NCBI RefSeq assembly: GCF_020379485.1
Contig: NC_063444.1
Span: 1 to 64,000, forward strand
Length of the DNA stretch: 64,000 nucleotides
Source of the DNA: Brassica napus
Lineage: Eukaryota; Streptophyta; Magnoliopsida; Brassicales; Brassicaceae
Direction: 5' to 3'
Part shown: positions 1-13,660 of the stretch, piece by piece
Numbering within the stretch: position 1 is the stretch's first letter
How the letters are laid out: every line of letters begins with the position of its first letter
The notes under the pieces: model-generated
Database searches by the model: none
Told to the model about the DNA's origin: nothing
Seen by the model: only the letters and a program-made list of their open reading frames with translations
Made by a program: the position numbers and the translations under genes

Positions 1-3000
1 GTTAATATACCAAAGCATATAATCTTTCGTGTTGTTTTAAAATTTCTAACCACATTCTACATTTGTATTAATGTATTCTAAACTCTATTTCGTGGTACAT
101 GGGCATCGTTCTCTTTTTTTAATCAATTAATTTAGTAAAACTTCATATGCTCCCTAAATCAGAGGACAAACCCCAATAAAATCGCTATTCTAGAGAAACG
201 GAGACAACAAAGGTTCCAAACCTCTCTAACAATCATCATATTTTAGTTCATGATACAACTATGAATTAAAAAAAAATATTTTCATTTTTTTGAATTTTTC
301 TCAAATTTTGTGTGTTAACCCCTACAAAATATTTAGTTTTTCGGTAAATAGTTAATATACCGACGCATATAATCTTTAGTGTTGTTTTAAAATTTCTGAC
401 CACATTCTACGTTTACATTAATGTATTATAAACTCTACTTTATAGTACATGGGCATCGTTCTCATTTTTTAATCAATTAATTTAATAAAACTTCATATGT
501 TCCCTAAATTAGTGGACAAACCCCAATAAAATCGTTATTCTAGAGAAACGGAGAAAACAAAGGTTCAAAACTTCTCTAAAAATCATCATATGTTAGTTCA
601 TGATAAAAATATGCATTAAACAATATTTTCATTTTTTTTAAATTTTCTCAAAATTTGTGTGTTAACCCCTACAAAATATTCAGTTTTTCGGTAAATGGTT
701 AATATACCAGAGCATATAATCTTTTGTGTTGTTTTAAAATTTCTAACCACATTCTACATTTGTATTAATGTATTCTAAACTCTATTTCGTGGTACATGGG
801 CATCGTTCTCTTTTTTTAATCAATTAATTTAGTAAAACTTCATACCCTCCCTAAATCAGAGGACAAACCCCAATAAAATCGCTATTCTTGAGAAACGGAG
901 ACAACAAAGGTTCCAAACCTCTCTAACAATCATCATATTTTAGTTCATGATACAACTATGAATTAAAAAAATATTTTCATTTTTTTGAATTTTCCTCAAA
1001 TTTTGTGTGTTAACCCCTACAAAATATTCAGTTTTTCGGTAAATAGTTAATATACCGACGCATATAATCTTTAGTGTTGTTTTAAAATTTCTAACCACAT
1101 TCTACGTTTGCATTAATGTATTATAAACTCTATTTTATGGTACATGGGCATCGTTCTCATTTTTTAATCAATTAATTTAGTAAAACTTCATATGCTCCCT
1201 AAATTAGTGGACAAACCCCAATAAAATCGTTATTCTAGAGAAACGGAGAAAGCAAAGGTTCAAAACTTCTCTAAAAATCATCATATGTTAGTTCATGATA
1301 AAAATATGCATTAAACAATATTTTCTTTTATTAAATTTTTCTCAAAATTTGTGTGTTAACCCCTACAAAATATTCAGTTTTTCGGTAAATAGTTAATATA
1401 CCGACGCATATAATCTTTAGTGTTGTTTTAAAAATTTTAACCACATTCTACATTTGTATTAATGTATTCTAAACTATCTTTCGTGGTACATGGGCATCGT
1501 TCTCTTTTTTTAATCAATTAATTTAGTAAAACTTCATATGTTCCCTAAATTAGTGGACAAACCCCAATAAAATCGTTATTCTAGAGAAACGGAGAAAACA
1601 AAGGTTCAAAACCTCTCTAACAATCATCATATGTTAGTTCATGATAAAAATATGCATTAAACAATACTTTCATTTTATTAAATTTTTCTCAAAATTTATG
1701 TGTTAACCCCTACAAAATATTCAGTTTTTCGGTAAATAGTTAATATACCGACGCATATAATCTTTAGTGTTGTTTTAAAATTTCAAACTACATTCTACAT
1801 TTGTATTAATGTATTCTAAACTATATTTCGTGGTACGTGGGCATCGTTCTCTTTTTTTAATCAATTAATTTAGTAAAACTTCATATGTTCCCTAAATTAG
1901 TGGACAAACTCCAATAAAATCGTTATTCTAGAGAAACGGAGAAAACAGAGGTTCAAAACCTCTCTAACAATCATCATATGTTAGTTCATGATAAAAATAT
2001 GCATTAAACAATATTTTCATTTTTTTGAATTTTTCTCAAAATTTGTGTGTTAACCCCTACAAAATATTCAGTTTTTCGGTAAATGGTTAATATACCGGAG
2101 CATATAATCTTTCGTGTTGTTTTAAAATTTCTAACCACATTCTACATTTGTATTAATGTATTCTTAACTCTATTTCGTGGTACATGGGCATCGTTCTCTT
2201 TTTTTAATCAATTAATTTAGTAAAACTTCATACCCTCCCTAAATCAGAGGACAAACCCCAATAAAATCGCTATTCTTGAGAAACGGAGACAACAAAGGTT
2301 CCAAACCTCTCTAACAATCATCATATTTTAGTTCATGATACAACTATGAATTAAAAAAATATTTTCATTTTTTTGAAATTTCCTCAAATTTTGTGTGTTA
2401 ACCCCTACAAAATATTCAGTTTTTCGGTAAATAGTTAATATACCGACGCATATAATCTTTAGTGTTGTTTTAAAATTTCTAACCACATTCTACGTTTGCA
2501 TTAATGTATTATAAACTCAATTTCGTGGTACATGGGCATCGTTCTCATTTTTTAATCAATTAATTTAGTAAAACTTCATATGTTCCCTAAATTAGTGGAC
2601 AAACCCCAATAAAATCGTTATTCTAGAGAAACGGAGAAAACAAAGGTTTAAAACCTCTCTAACAATCATCATATGTTAGTTTATGATAAAAATATGCATT
2701 AAACAATATTTTCATTTTATTAAATTTTTCTCAAAATTTGTGTGTTAACCCCTACAAAATATTCAGTTTTTCGGTAAATAGTTAATATACCGACGCATAT
2801 AATCTTTAGTGTTGTTTTAAAATTTCTAACCACATTCTACATTTGTATTAATGTATTCTAAACTCTATTTCGTGGTACATGGGCATCGTTCTCTTTTTTT
2901 AATCAATTAATTTAGTAAAAATTCATATGCTCCCTAAATCAGAGGACAAACCCCAATAAAATCGCTATTCTAGAGAAACGGAGACAACAAAGGTTCCAAA

Positions 3001-6000
3001 CCTCTCTAACAATCATCATTTTTTAGTTCATGATACAACTATGAATTAAAAAAATATTTTCATTTTTTTGAATTTTTCTCAAATTTTGTGTGTTAACCCC
3101 TACAAAATATTAAGTTTTTCGGTAAATAGTTAATATACTGACGCATATAATCTTTAGTGTTGTTTTAAAATTTCTGACCACATTCTACGTTTGCATTAAT
3201 GTATTATAAACTCTATTTTATGGTACATGGGCATCGTTCTCTTTTTTTAATCAATTAATTTAGTAAAACATCATATGCTCCCTAAATCAGAAGACAAACC
3301 CCAATAAAATCGCTATTCTAGAGAAACGGAGACAAATAAGGTTCCAAACCTCTCTAACCATCATCATATGTTAGTTCATGATACAAATATGAATTGAAAC
3401 AATATTTTCATTTTATTGAATTTTTTCTCAAAATTTGTGTGTTAACCCCTACAAAATATTCAGTTTTTCGGTAAATGGTTAATATACCAAAGCATATAAT
3501 CTTTCGTGTTGTTTTAAAATTTCTAACCACATTCTACATTTGTATTAGTGTATTCTAAACTCTATTTCGTGGTACATGGACATCGTTCTCTTTTTTTAAT
3601 CAATTAATTTAGTAAATTTCATATGCTTCCTAAATCAGAGGACAAACCCCAATAAAATCGCTATTTTAGAGAAACGGAGACAACAAAGAATCCAAACCTC
3701 TCTAACAATCATCATATTTTAGTTCATGAAACAACTATGAATTAAAAAAATATTATCATTTTTTTGAATTTTTCTCAAATTTTGTGTGTTAACAAATTCT
3801 ACAAAATATTCAGTTTTTTGGTAAACGGTTAATATACCTAAGCATATAATCTTTAGTGTTTTTTTTTAAATTTCTAACCACATTCCACATTTGTATTAAT
3901 GTATTCGTAACTCTATTTTATGCTACATGGGCATCGTTCTCTTTTTTTAATCAATTAATTAAGTAAAACTTCAAATGCTCCCTAAATCAGAGGACAAACC
4001 CCAATAAAATCGCTATTCTAGAGAAACGGAGAAAAAAAAGGTTCAAAACCTCTCTCACAATCATCATATGTTAGTTCATGATAAAAATATGCATTAAAAC
4101 AATATTTTCATTTTTTTGATTTTTTTTCAAAATTTGTGTGTTAACCAACCCCCTACAATATATTCAGTTTTCGGTAAATGGTTAATATACCTAAGCATAT
4201 AATCTTTAGTGTTTTTTTTAAATTTCTAACCACATTCTACAATTGTATTAATGTATTCTAAACTCTATTTCATGGTACATGGGCATCGTTCTCTTTTTTT
4301 AATCAATTAATTTAGTAAAACTTCATATGCTCCCCAAATCAGAGGACAAACCCCAATAAAATCGCTATTTTAGAGAAACGGAGACAACAAAGGTTCCAAA
4401 CCTCTCTAACAATCATCATATGTTAGTTCATGATAAAAATATGCATTAAACAATATTTTTATTTTTTTGAATTTTTCTCAAAATTTTTGTGTTAACCCCT
4501 ACAAAATATTCAATTTTTTGGTAAATGGTTAATATACCAAAGCATATAATCTTTCGTGTTGTTTTAAAATTTCTAACCACATTCTACATTTGTATTAATG
4601 TATTCTAAACTCTATTTCGTGGTACATGGGCATCGTTCTCATTTTTTAATCAATTAATTTAGTAAAACTTCATATGCTCCCTAAATTAGTGGACAAACCC
4701 CAATAAAATCGTTATTCTAGAGAAACGGAGAAAACAAAGGTTCAAAACCTCTCTAACAATCATCATATGTTTGTTCATGATAAAAATATGCATTAAACAA
4801 TATTTTCATTTTTTTGAATTTTTCTCAAATTTTGTGTGTTAACCCCTACAAAATATTCAGTTTTTCGGTAAAGGGTTAATATACCTAAGCATATAATATT
4901 TAATACAACACTAACGTAGAATGGTTCTCTTTTTTTAATCAATTAATTTAGTAGAACTTCATATGCTCCCTAAATCAATGGATAAAACCCCCCAACAAAA
5001 TCGCTATTCTAGTGAAACAGAGACAACAAAGGTTCCAGACCTCTCTAACCATCATCATATGTTAGTTCACGATACAAATATGCATTAAAACAATATTTTT
5101 ATATTTTTGATTTTTTCTCAAAATTTGTGTGTTAACCTCTACAAAATATTCAGTTTTTCGGTAAATGGTTAATATACCGAAGCATATAATCTTTAGTGTT
5201 GTTTTAAAATTTCTAACCACATTCTATATTTGCATTAATGTATTATAAACTCCATTTCACGGTACATGTGCATCGTTCTATTTTTTTATCAATTAATTTA
5301 GTAAAACTTCAAATGCTCCCTAAACTAGTGGACAAACCCCAATAAAATCGCTATTCTAGAAAAAACGGAGACAACAAAGGTTCCAAACCTCTCTAACCAT
5401 CATCATATGTTAGTTCATGATACAAATATGCATTAAAACAATATTTTCATTTTTTGAATTTTTCTCAAAATTTGTGTGTTAACTCATACAAAATATTCAG
5501 TTTTTGGGTAAATGGTTAATATATCGAAGCATATAATCTTCAGTGTTGTTTTAAAATTTCTAACCACATACTAAATTTGTATTAATGTATTCTAAACTCT
5601 ATTTCATGGTACATGGTCATCGTTCCATTTTTTATCAATTAATTTAGTAAAACTTCATATGCTCCCTAAATTAGTGGACAAAATCCAACAATAAAATCGC
5701 TGTTCTAGAGAAACGGAGACAACAAAAGTTCCAAACCTCTCTAACCATCATCATATGTTAGTTCATGATACAAATATGAATTAAAAAAATAATTTCATTT
5801 TATTGATTTTTTTCTCAAAATTTGTGTGTTAACGTTAACCCCTACAAAATATCCAGTTTTTCGGTAAACGGTTAATATATCGACGCATATAATCTTTAGT
5901 GTTGTTTTAAAATTTCTAACTACATTTTACATTTGTATTAATGTATTATAAACTCTATTTCAAGGTACATGGACATCGTTCTATTTTTTATCAATTAATT

Positions 6001-9000
6001 TAGTAAAACTTCATATGTTCCTAAATCAACGTACAAACCCCAATAAAATCGCTATTCTAGAGAAACAGAGAAAACAAAAGTTCCAAACCTCTCTGAAAAT
6101 ATCATATGTTAGTTCATGATACAAATATGAATTAAAAAAATATTTTCGTTTTTTTGAATTTTTCTCAAAATTTGTGTGTTTAACCCCTACAAAATATTCA
6201 GTTTTAGGGTAAATGGTACAAACCCCAATAAAATCGCTATTCTAGAGAAACGGAGACAACAAATGTTCCAAACCTCTCTAACCATCATCATATGTTAGTT
6301 AATGATACAAATATGCATTAAAACAAAATTTTCATTTTTTTGAATTTTTTTTCAAAATTTGTACAAAATATTCAGTTTTTCGGTAAACGGTTAATATATC
6401 TAAGCATATAATATTTAGTGTTGTTTTAAAATTTCTAACCACATTATACATTTGTATTAATGTATTATAAATTATATTTCAAGGTACATGGGCATCGTTC
6501 TATTTTTTATCAATTAATTTAGTAAAACTTCATATGCTCCCTAAATAGTGGACAAAAACCCACAATAAAATCGCTATTCTAGAGAAACGGAGACAACAAA
6601 AGTTCCAAACCTCTCTAACCATCATCATATGTTAGTTCATGATACAAATATGAATTAAAAAAATAATTTCATTTTATTGATTTTTTTTTTCTCAAAATTT
6701 GTGTGTTAACGTTAACCCCTACAAAATATCCAGTTTTTCGGTAAACGGTTAATATATCGACGCATATAATCTTTAGTGTTGTTTTAAAATTTCTAACTAC
6801 ATTTTACATTTGTATTAATGTATTATAAACTCTATTTCAAGGTACATGGGCATCGTTCTATTTTTTATCAATTAATTTAGTAAAACTTCATATGTTCCTA
6901 AATCAACGTACAAACCCCAATAAAATCGCTATTCTAGAGAAACAGAGAAAACAAAAGTTCCAAACCTCTCTGAAAATATCATATGTTAGTTCATGATATA
7001 AATATGAATTAAAAAAATATTTTCATTTTTTTGAATTTTACTCAAAATTTGTGTGTTTAACCCCTACAAAATATTCAGTTTTTGGGTAAATGGTACAAAC
7101 CCCAATAAAATCGCTATTCTAGAGAAACGGAGACAACAAATGTTTCAAACCTCTCTAACCATCATCATATGTTAGTTAATGATACAAATATGCATTAAAA
7201 CAATATTTTCATTTTTTTGAATTTTTTTTCAAAATTTGTACAAAATATTCAGTTTTTCGGTAAACGGTTAATATATCTAAGCATATAATATTTAGTGTTG
7301 TTTTAAAATTTCTAACCACATTCTACATTTGTATTAATGTATTATAAATTATATTTCAAGGTACATGGGCATCGTTCTATTTTTTATCAATTAATTTAGT
7401 AAAACTTCATATGCTCCCTAAATAGAGGACAAAAACCCACAATAAAATCGTTATTCTAGAGAAACGGAGACAAAAAAAGTTCCAAACCTCTCTAACCATC
7501 GTCATATGTTATTTCATGATACAAATATGAATTAAAAAAATATTTTTATTTTTTTGAATTTTCTCAAAATTTGTGTGTTTAACCCCTACAAAATATTCAG
7601 TTTTTCGGTAAATGGTACAAACCCCAATAAAATCGCTATTCTAGAGAAACGGAGACAACAAAGGTTCCAAACCTCTCTAACCATCATCATATGTTAGTTA
7701 ATGATACAAATATGCATTAAAACAATATTTTCCTTTTTTTGAATTTTTTTCAAAATTTGTACAAAATATTCAGTTTTTGGGTAAATGGTTAATATACCGA
7801 AGCATATAATCTTCAGTGTTTTTTTTAAATTTCTAACCACATACTAAATTTGTATTAATGTATTCTAAACTCTATTTCATGGTACATGGGCATTGTTCTA
7901 TTTTTTATCAATTAATTTAGTAAAACTTCATATGCTCCCTAAATTAGTGGACAAAAACCCACAATAAAATAGCTATTCTTGAGAAACGGAGACAACAAAG
8001 GTTCCAAACCTCTCTAACCATCATCATATGTTAGTTCATGATACAAATATGAATTAAAAAAAATATTTTCACTTTATTGAATTTTTCTCAAAATTTATGT
8101 GTTAACCCCTACAAAATATCCAGTTTTTCGGTAGTGTTGTTTTAAAATTTCTAACCACATTCTACATTTGTATTAATGTATTATAAACTCTATTTCACGG
8201 TACATGGGCATCGTTCTATTTTTTATCAATTAATTTAGTAAAACTTCATATGTTCCTAAATCAACGTACAAACCCCAATAAAATCGCTATTCTAGAGAAA
8301 CAGAGACAACAAAGGTTCCAATCCTCTCTAACAATCATCATATGTTAGTTCATGATACAAATATGAATTAAAACAATATCTTCATTTTTTTCAATTTTTT
8401 TCAAAATTTGTGTGTTAACCCCTACAAAATATTCAGTTTTTTGGTAAATAGTTAATATATTGAAGCTTATAATCTTTTGTGTTGTTTTAAAAGATTTAAC
8501 CATATTCTAAATTTGCATTAATGTATTCTAAACTCTCTTTCATGGTAAATGGGCATCGTTCTATTTTTTAATCAATTAATTTAGTAAAACTTCATATGCT
8601 CCCTAAATCAGTGGACAAACCACAATAGAATCGCTATTCTAGAGAAACGGAGGTAACAAAAGTTCCAAACCTCTCATACCATCATCATATGTTAGTTAAT
8701 GATACAACTATGCGTCAAAACAATTTTGTCATTTTTGTTGAATTTTTCTCAATCTGTGTGTTAACCACTACAAAATATTCAGTTTTTCGGTAAATGGTTA
8801 ATTTACGTAAACCTATAATCTTTAGTGTTGTTTTGAAATTTCTAGCCACATTATAAATTTTTATTAATGTATTTTAAACTCTCTTTCACAGTACATGGGC
8901 ATCGTACTATCTTTTTATCAATTAATTTTGTATAACTTCGTAAGCTCCCTAAATCAGTGGACAAACCACAATAAAATTGCTATTCTAGAGAAACGGAGAC

Positions 9001-11819
9001 AACAAATGTTCAAAACTTCTTTGACCATCATCATATCTTAGTTCATGATATAAAGATGCATTAAAACAATATTGCCATATTTTTTTATCTTTTCTCAAAA
9101 TCAATGTGTTAACTCTTATAATCTTTAGTGTTAACCCGTACAAAATATTCAGTTTTTAAGGTAAATGGTTAATATACTGAAACTTATAATCTTTAGTGTT
9201 GTTTTAAAATTTCTAACCATATTCTACAGTTGTATTAATATATTATATACTATCTTTCATGGTACATGGTCATCGTTCTAATTTTTATCAATTAATTTAG
9301 TAATACTTCATTTAATCCCTAAATCAGTGAACTATAATCACTATAAATTCACTATTATTGAGAAACAGAGATAATAAATGTTCCGAACTTCTCTGAACAT
9401 CATCATATGGTAGTTCATGATAAAATTATGCATTAAAACAATATTGTTATATTTTTTGAATTTTTTTCAAAATCTATATGTTAACCCCCTACAAAATATT
9501 CAGTTTATCGATAAATGCTATATATATTGAAGCTCATAATCTTTAATGTTGTTTTAAATTTCTAACCACATTCTACATTTGTATTAATTTACTATAAACT
9601 CTCTTTCATGGTAAATGGGTATCGTTCAATTTTTTTATCAATTAATTTAGTAATACTTCATATAATTCCTAAATTAGTGAACTAATCACTATATATTCGC
9701 TATTCTTGAGAAACTGAGACAAAAAAAAATTTCAAACCTCTTTGAACACCATCATATGTTAGTGCATGGTGCAACTATGCATAAAGAAAATATTGTCATA
9801 TTTTTGAATTTTTTCTCAATATCAATGTGTTAACCCCGACGAAAATATAGAGTTTTCTGTAAATGCTCTATATAATGAAGCCTATATCTTTAGTGTTGCT
9901 TTAAAATTTCTAACCACATTATACATTTGTAATATGCAAAACACTGTACTTGGGCATCGTTCTATTTTTTTTTAATCAATTAATTTAGAAAAACTTCGAT
10001 ACTCTCTAAAGTAGTGAACTAACCCCTATAAAATCGATATTCAAGAGAAACGGATACAACAAATGTTCCAAACCTCTTTGACAATCATAATACGTTAGTG
10101 CAGAATGCAAATATGCATTAAAACAATATTGTCATATTTTTTATTTTTTTCTCAAAATCTATGTAGGCTATACTTTTTAGTGTTCTTTTAAAATTTCTAA
10201 CGAATTCTACATTTGTATTAATATATGTTAAACTCTCTTTCATGGTACATGAGAATCGTACCAATTTTTTTTATCAATTAATTTAGTAAAATTTCAAATA
10301 CTCCCTAAATCGGTGGCGAAACCACTATAAATTGTTATTCTCTAGAGAAACGGAGACAACAAAGGTTAAAAACCTCTCTGACCATCATCATATGTGTTTT
10401 ATGATACAACTATGCATTAAAATAATATTTTCATATTTTTTTAGTTTTCCTTAAAATTAATATGTGAACGCTCTACGAAAATATTGAGTTTTTTTCGTAA
10501 ATACTCTATATACTGAAGCCTATAATCTTTAGAGTTCTTTTAAAATTTCTAACCACATTTCAAAAAAAATTTAATGTATGCTAAACTCTATTTCATGGTA
10601 CATGGGCATCGTTCTATTTTTTTATCAATTAATTGAGTAAAACTTTATATAATCCCTAAATTAGTGAAATAACCATTATGAAATTGTTATTTCCTAGAAA
10701 AATGGAGACAACAAAGATTCCAAGCTTCTTTGACCATCATCATATATTAGTGTATGATGCAATTATGCATAAATAAATTATTGCCATATTTTTTGTATTT
10801 TTCTCAAAATCCATAAAACCCATACGAAAATATTGAATTTTACATTAGACTCTCTACATACTGAAGCATATACTTTTTAGTGTTGTTTTAAAATTTCTAA
10901 ACACATTCTATATTTTTATTAATGTAAGTTAAATTCTCTTTCATGGTACATGGGAATCTTTTTAATTTTTTATTAATTAATTTAGTAGAACTTCATAATA
11001 CTCCCTAAATTAATGGACTAACCATTGTAAAATCGTTATTCTCTACAGAAACGGAGACAAAAAAATGTTCCAAGCTTCTTTGACCATCATCATATGTTAT
11101 TGAATGATAGAACTATGCATTAAAAAATTATTGCCATATTTTTGAATTTTTTTCAAAATCTATGTATAAACCCATACGAAATATTGAGTTTTACATTAAA
11201 CGCTCTACATACTGAAGCATGTACTTTTTAATGTTGTTTTTTAAAATTTCTAAACACATTCTACATTTGTATTAATGTATGTTAAACTCTCTTTCATGGT
11301 ACATGGAAATATTTCTAATTTTTTTTCAATTAATTTAGTAGATATGCCGTACGAAAATTTTGAGTTTTACGTTAAACGCTCTATATACTAAAGCCTATAC
11401 TTTTAGTGTTGTTTTAAAATTTTTAACCACTATCTAATTTGTATTAATGTATGTTAAACTCTCTTTCATTGTACATGAGAATTTTTCTAATTTTTATCAA
11501 TTAATTTAGTAAAATTTCATAATATTCCATAAATCGATGGACTAACAACTATAAATCGCTATTCTCTAGAGAAACGGAGACAACAAAGGTTCCAAACCTC
11601 TTTGACCATCATCATATGTTAGCGAATAATGCAACTATGCATTAAAACAGTATTGTAATATTTTTTGGTTTTTTCTCAAAATCTATGTGTTAACACGACA
11701 CAAAGAAATACCAGCATTAATGTATGTTAAACACTCCTTCATTGTACATGGGAATCTTTCTAATTTTTATCAATTAATTTAGTAGAACTTCGTAGTACTC
11801 CCTAAATCGGTGGACTAAC
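1..11819. repeat. Tandem satellite array, unit about 348 bp (left segment)
   Basis: The same unit restarts at about 1, 351, 698, 1046, 1392, 1739, 2086, 2434, 2781, 3129 and 3478, so the period is 346-350 bp. Each unit begins near 'gttaatatacc' and contains 'ccccaataaaatcg', 'gagaaacggag' and 'ttcggtaaat'. Two main variants exist. One has 'atcagaggacaaa' and 'caactatgaatt'; the other has 'attagtggacaaa' and 'aaaatatgcatt'. No open frame of 60 residues occurs here. Units up to about 5 kb are very similar; from about 8.5 kb to the right they diverge and become irregular. The DNA is AT-rich and has no transposon-like ends. The length resembles the roughly 350-bp satellites reported from subtelomeres of Brassica, but I cannot confirm the family. 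Confidence 0.95.
5828..7560. repeat. 877-bp higher-order duplication inside the satellite
   Basis: The unusual junction 'gttaacgttaacccc' occurs at 5828 and again at 6705, exactly 877 bp apart, and the sequence after both copies runs in parallel. Each copy holds one normal unit and two shortened ones. A first deletion junction ('aaatggtacaaacccc') is seen at about 6211, 7088 and 7611. A second ('aaaatttgtacaaaat') is seen at about 6351, 7228 and 7756. A block of full and truncated monomers has therefore been amplified as one piece. Confidence 0.8.
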
Positions 11820-11827
11820 CACTACAA
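11820..11827. repeat. Target-site duplication, left copy (CACTACAA)
   Basis: The 8-bp sequence CACTACAA lies immediately before the LINE fragment and is repeated at 12665-12672 after its poly(A) tail. Both copies belong to the satellite unit ('taaccactacaaaatcgct'), so removing the fragment plus one copy restores a continuous unit. Confidence 0.85.
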
Positions 11828-12664
11828 TGTGGATGGGAAGTGTAAACGATGCAACCTACCTGAAACTATAGATCACTTTTTCTTTCAGTGTACTTTTGCA
11901 AAACAGATCTGGTCCTCGGTCTCTGTTTTCCCGAGTATTGAGTACAATGAATCTATAGATTTGAGGAGGCTGTGGATTGATTTGGTGCCAAGGAAGAACT
12001 TACCTCCTTCTGGAGTAGCCGCAGGACAACTAGTTCCTTGGATCTTATGGAGTATATGGATAGCAAGAAACAACCTAGTGTTTAATGATAAGCATCTCTC
12101 AGCGAATGAAACTCTTTCCAAAGCTATCGCATTGGCTCGTGAGTGGGGCTCCTGTCAGCTGCTCTACCTCCAGCAACTCGCACCATGGTCCCTCTAACAG
12201 TACCATCAACAAACTGTATTCTAATCAAAACAGATGCTGCTTGGATTGAAAGTGTAAGCATTGCAGGATTAGGTTGGATTGTGGAATCACAAAACAGAAC
12301 ATCATCATACTCTGCCCCTGCTCACCATGTGAAATCGCCTCTAGCAGCTGAAGCACTGGCTCTCCTGGAAGCATTAGTGAAATGTAGAGAGCTCGGCCTT
12401 TCAAGAATTCGGTGTGAATCAGACTCAGCGGTGCTGATCAAAGCCATCAAAGCGGAATCATCCTTGGCTGGTCTCTATGGGATCTTGGCTGACATTCAAG
12501 CTTTAGCCTTTTCTTTTGAATATATTTCTTTCCATTGGATCTCACGTATGAGAATGTAGAAGCTGATAAGCTAGCAAAGCAGATCTTGTCTGTTGAACTG
12601 GCCTTTATGGCTTCATCTACTTTGGTTTGATCATTTAATACAAGTGTGTTTCAAAAAAAAAAAT
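11828..12664 (+). mobile_element. 5'-truncated LINE (zf-RVT and RNase H part of ORF2) inside the satellite
   Basis: The fragment encodes the C-terminal part of a plant LINE ORF2. A zinc-binding segment (CKRCNLPETIDHFFFQC) comes first, followed by an RNase H domain with the expected Asp (KTDAAW), Glu (AAEALAL) and Asp (CESDSAVL). The frame is broken near 12,143 and again near 12,550, where one base is missing before a stop, so it cannot make protein. It ends with 'gtgtgtttc' and about 11 A residues and is flanked by the duplication CACTACAA. The 3' end and protein closely match the long LINE at 28,312-34,662, so both belong to one family. It probably entered the satellite by target-primed reverse transcription. 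Confidence 0.93.
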
Positions 12665-13660
12665 CACTACAAAATCGCTAATCTCTAGAGAAACAGAGAC
12701 AACAAAGGATCCAAACCTCTATGATCATCATCATATGTTAATGCAAGATGCAAGAATGCATTAAAATGGTATAGTCATACTTTTTAAATTTTTTAAAAAA
12801 AATTATGTGACCCCTACGAAAATATTGAGTTTTTCTGTAAATGTTCAATATACTAAAGCTTATAATTTGTAGTGTTGTTTTAAATTTCTAACCACATTCT
12901 ACATTTGTATTAATGTATTCTAAATTCTCTTTCATGGTACATGGGCATCGTTCTAATTATTTATCAATTAATTTAGTAATACTTCATATAATCTCTAAAT
13001 CAGTGGACTAACCACTATAAAGTCGCTATTCTAGAGAAACGGAGACAACAAAGGTTCGAAAACTCTTTGACCATCATCATATGTTAGTGCAGGTGCAACT
13101 ATGAATTAAAACATTATTGTTATATTTTTGAATTTTTCACAAAATCTATGTCTTGAGCTTTTCGGCAAATGATCTATATACTGAAGCCTATAATCTTTAG
13201 TGTTGTTTTAAAATTTCTAACCATATTCTAAATTTATATTAATGTATTTTAAATTCTCTTTCATGGTACATGAGTATTGTTTCTATTTTTTATCAATTAA
13301 TTTAGTAAAACTTCTTATAATCCCTAAATCTGTTGACTAACCACTATAAAATCGACATTCTCTAGAGAAACAGAAACAACAAAGGTTTCAAGCCTCTTTG
13401 ACCATCATCATATGTTAGTGCATGATGCAACTATGCATTAAAACAATATTGTCATATTTTTTAATTTTTTTCAAAATCTACATATAAAATCCGACGAAAA
13501 TATTAAATTTCACGTTAAACGCTCTATATATAAATCCGATACTTTTAGTGATGTTTTAAAATTTCTAACCACATTTTACATTTGTATTAATATAGGTTAA
13601 ATGCTCTTTTATGGTAAATGAGAATCGTTCTAATTTTTATAAATTAATTTAGTAAAATTT
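12665..13660. repeat. Tandem satellite array, right segment and decayed edge
   Basis: The satellite resumes directly after the LINE fragment with 'cactacaaaatcgctaatctctagag'. About three degenerate units follow. The last recognisable satellite motif is 'aaattaatttagtaaaatttca' near 13,660. After it the sequence becomes ordinary AT-rich spacer. The array edge is therefore inside the window. Confidence 0.85.

Noticed and set aside
12143..12559. Independent gene encoding an RNase H protein
   Set aside because: It is the second reading frame of the truncated LINE, after a frameshift, and is flanked by the insertion's target duplication.
1..13660. CRISPR array or bacterial-type repeats
   Set aside because: Units are contiguous, about 348 bp, with no spacers, and the surroundings are spliced plant genes.
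1..13660. Centromeric satellite of the roughly 176-bp Brassica type, seen as dimers
   Set aside because: 348 is close to twice 174, but I found no convincing similarity between the two halves of a unit.
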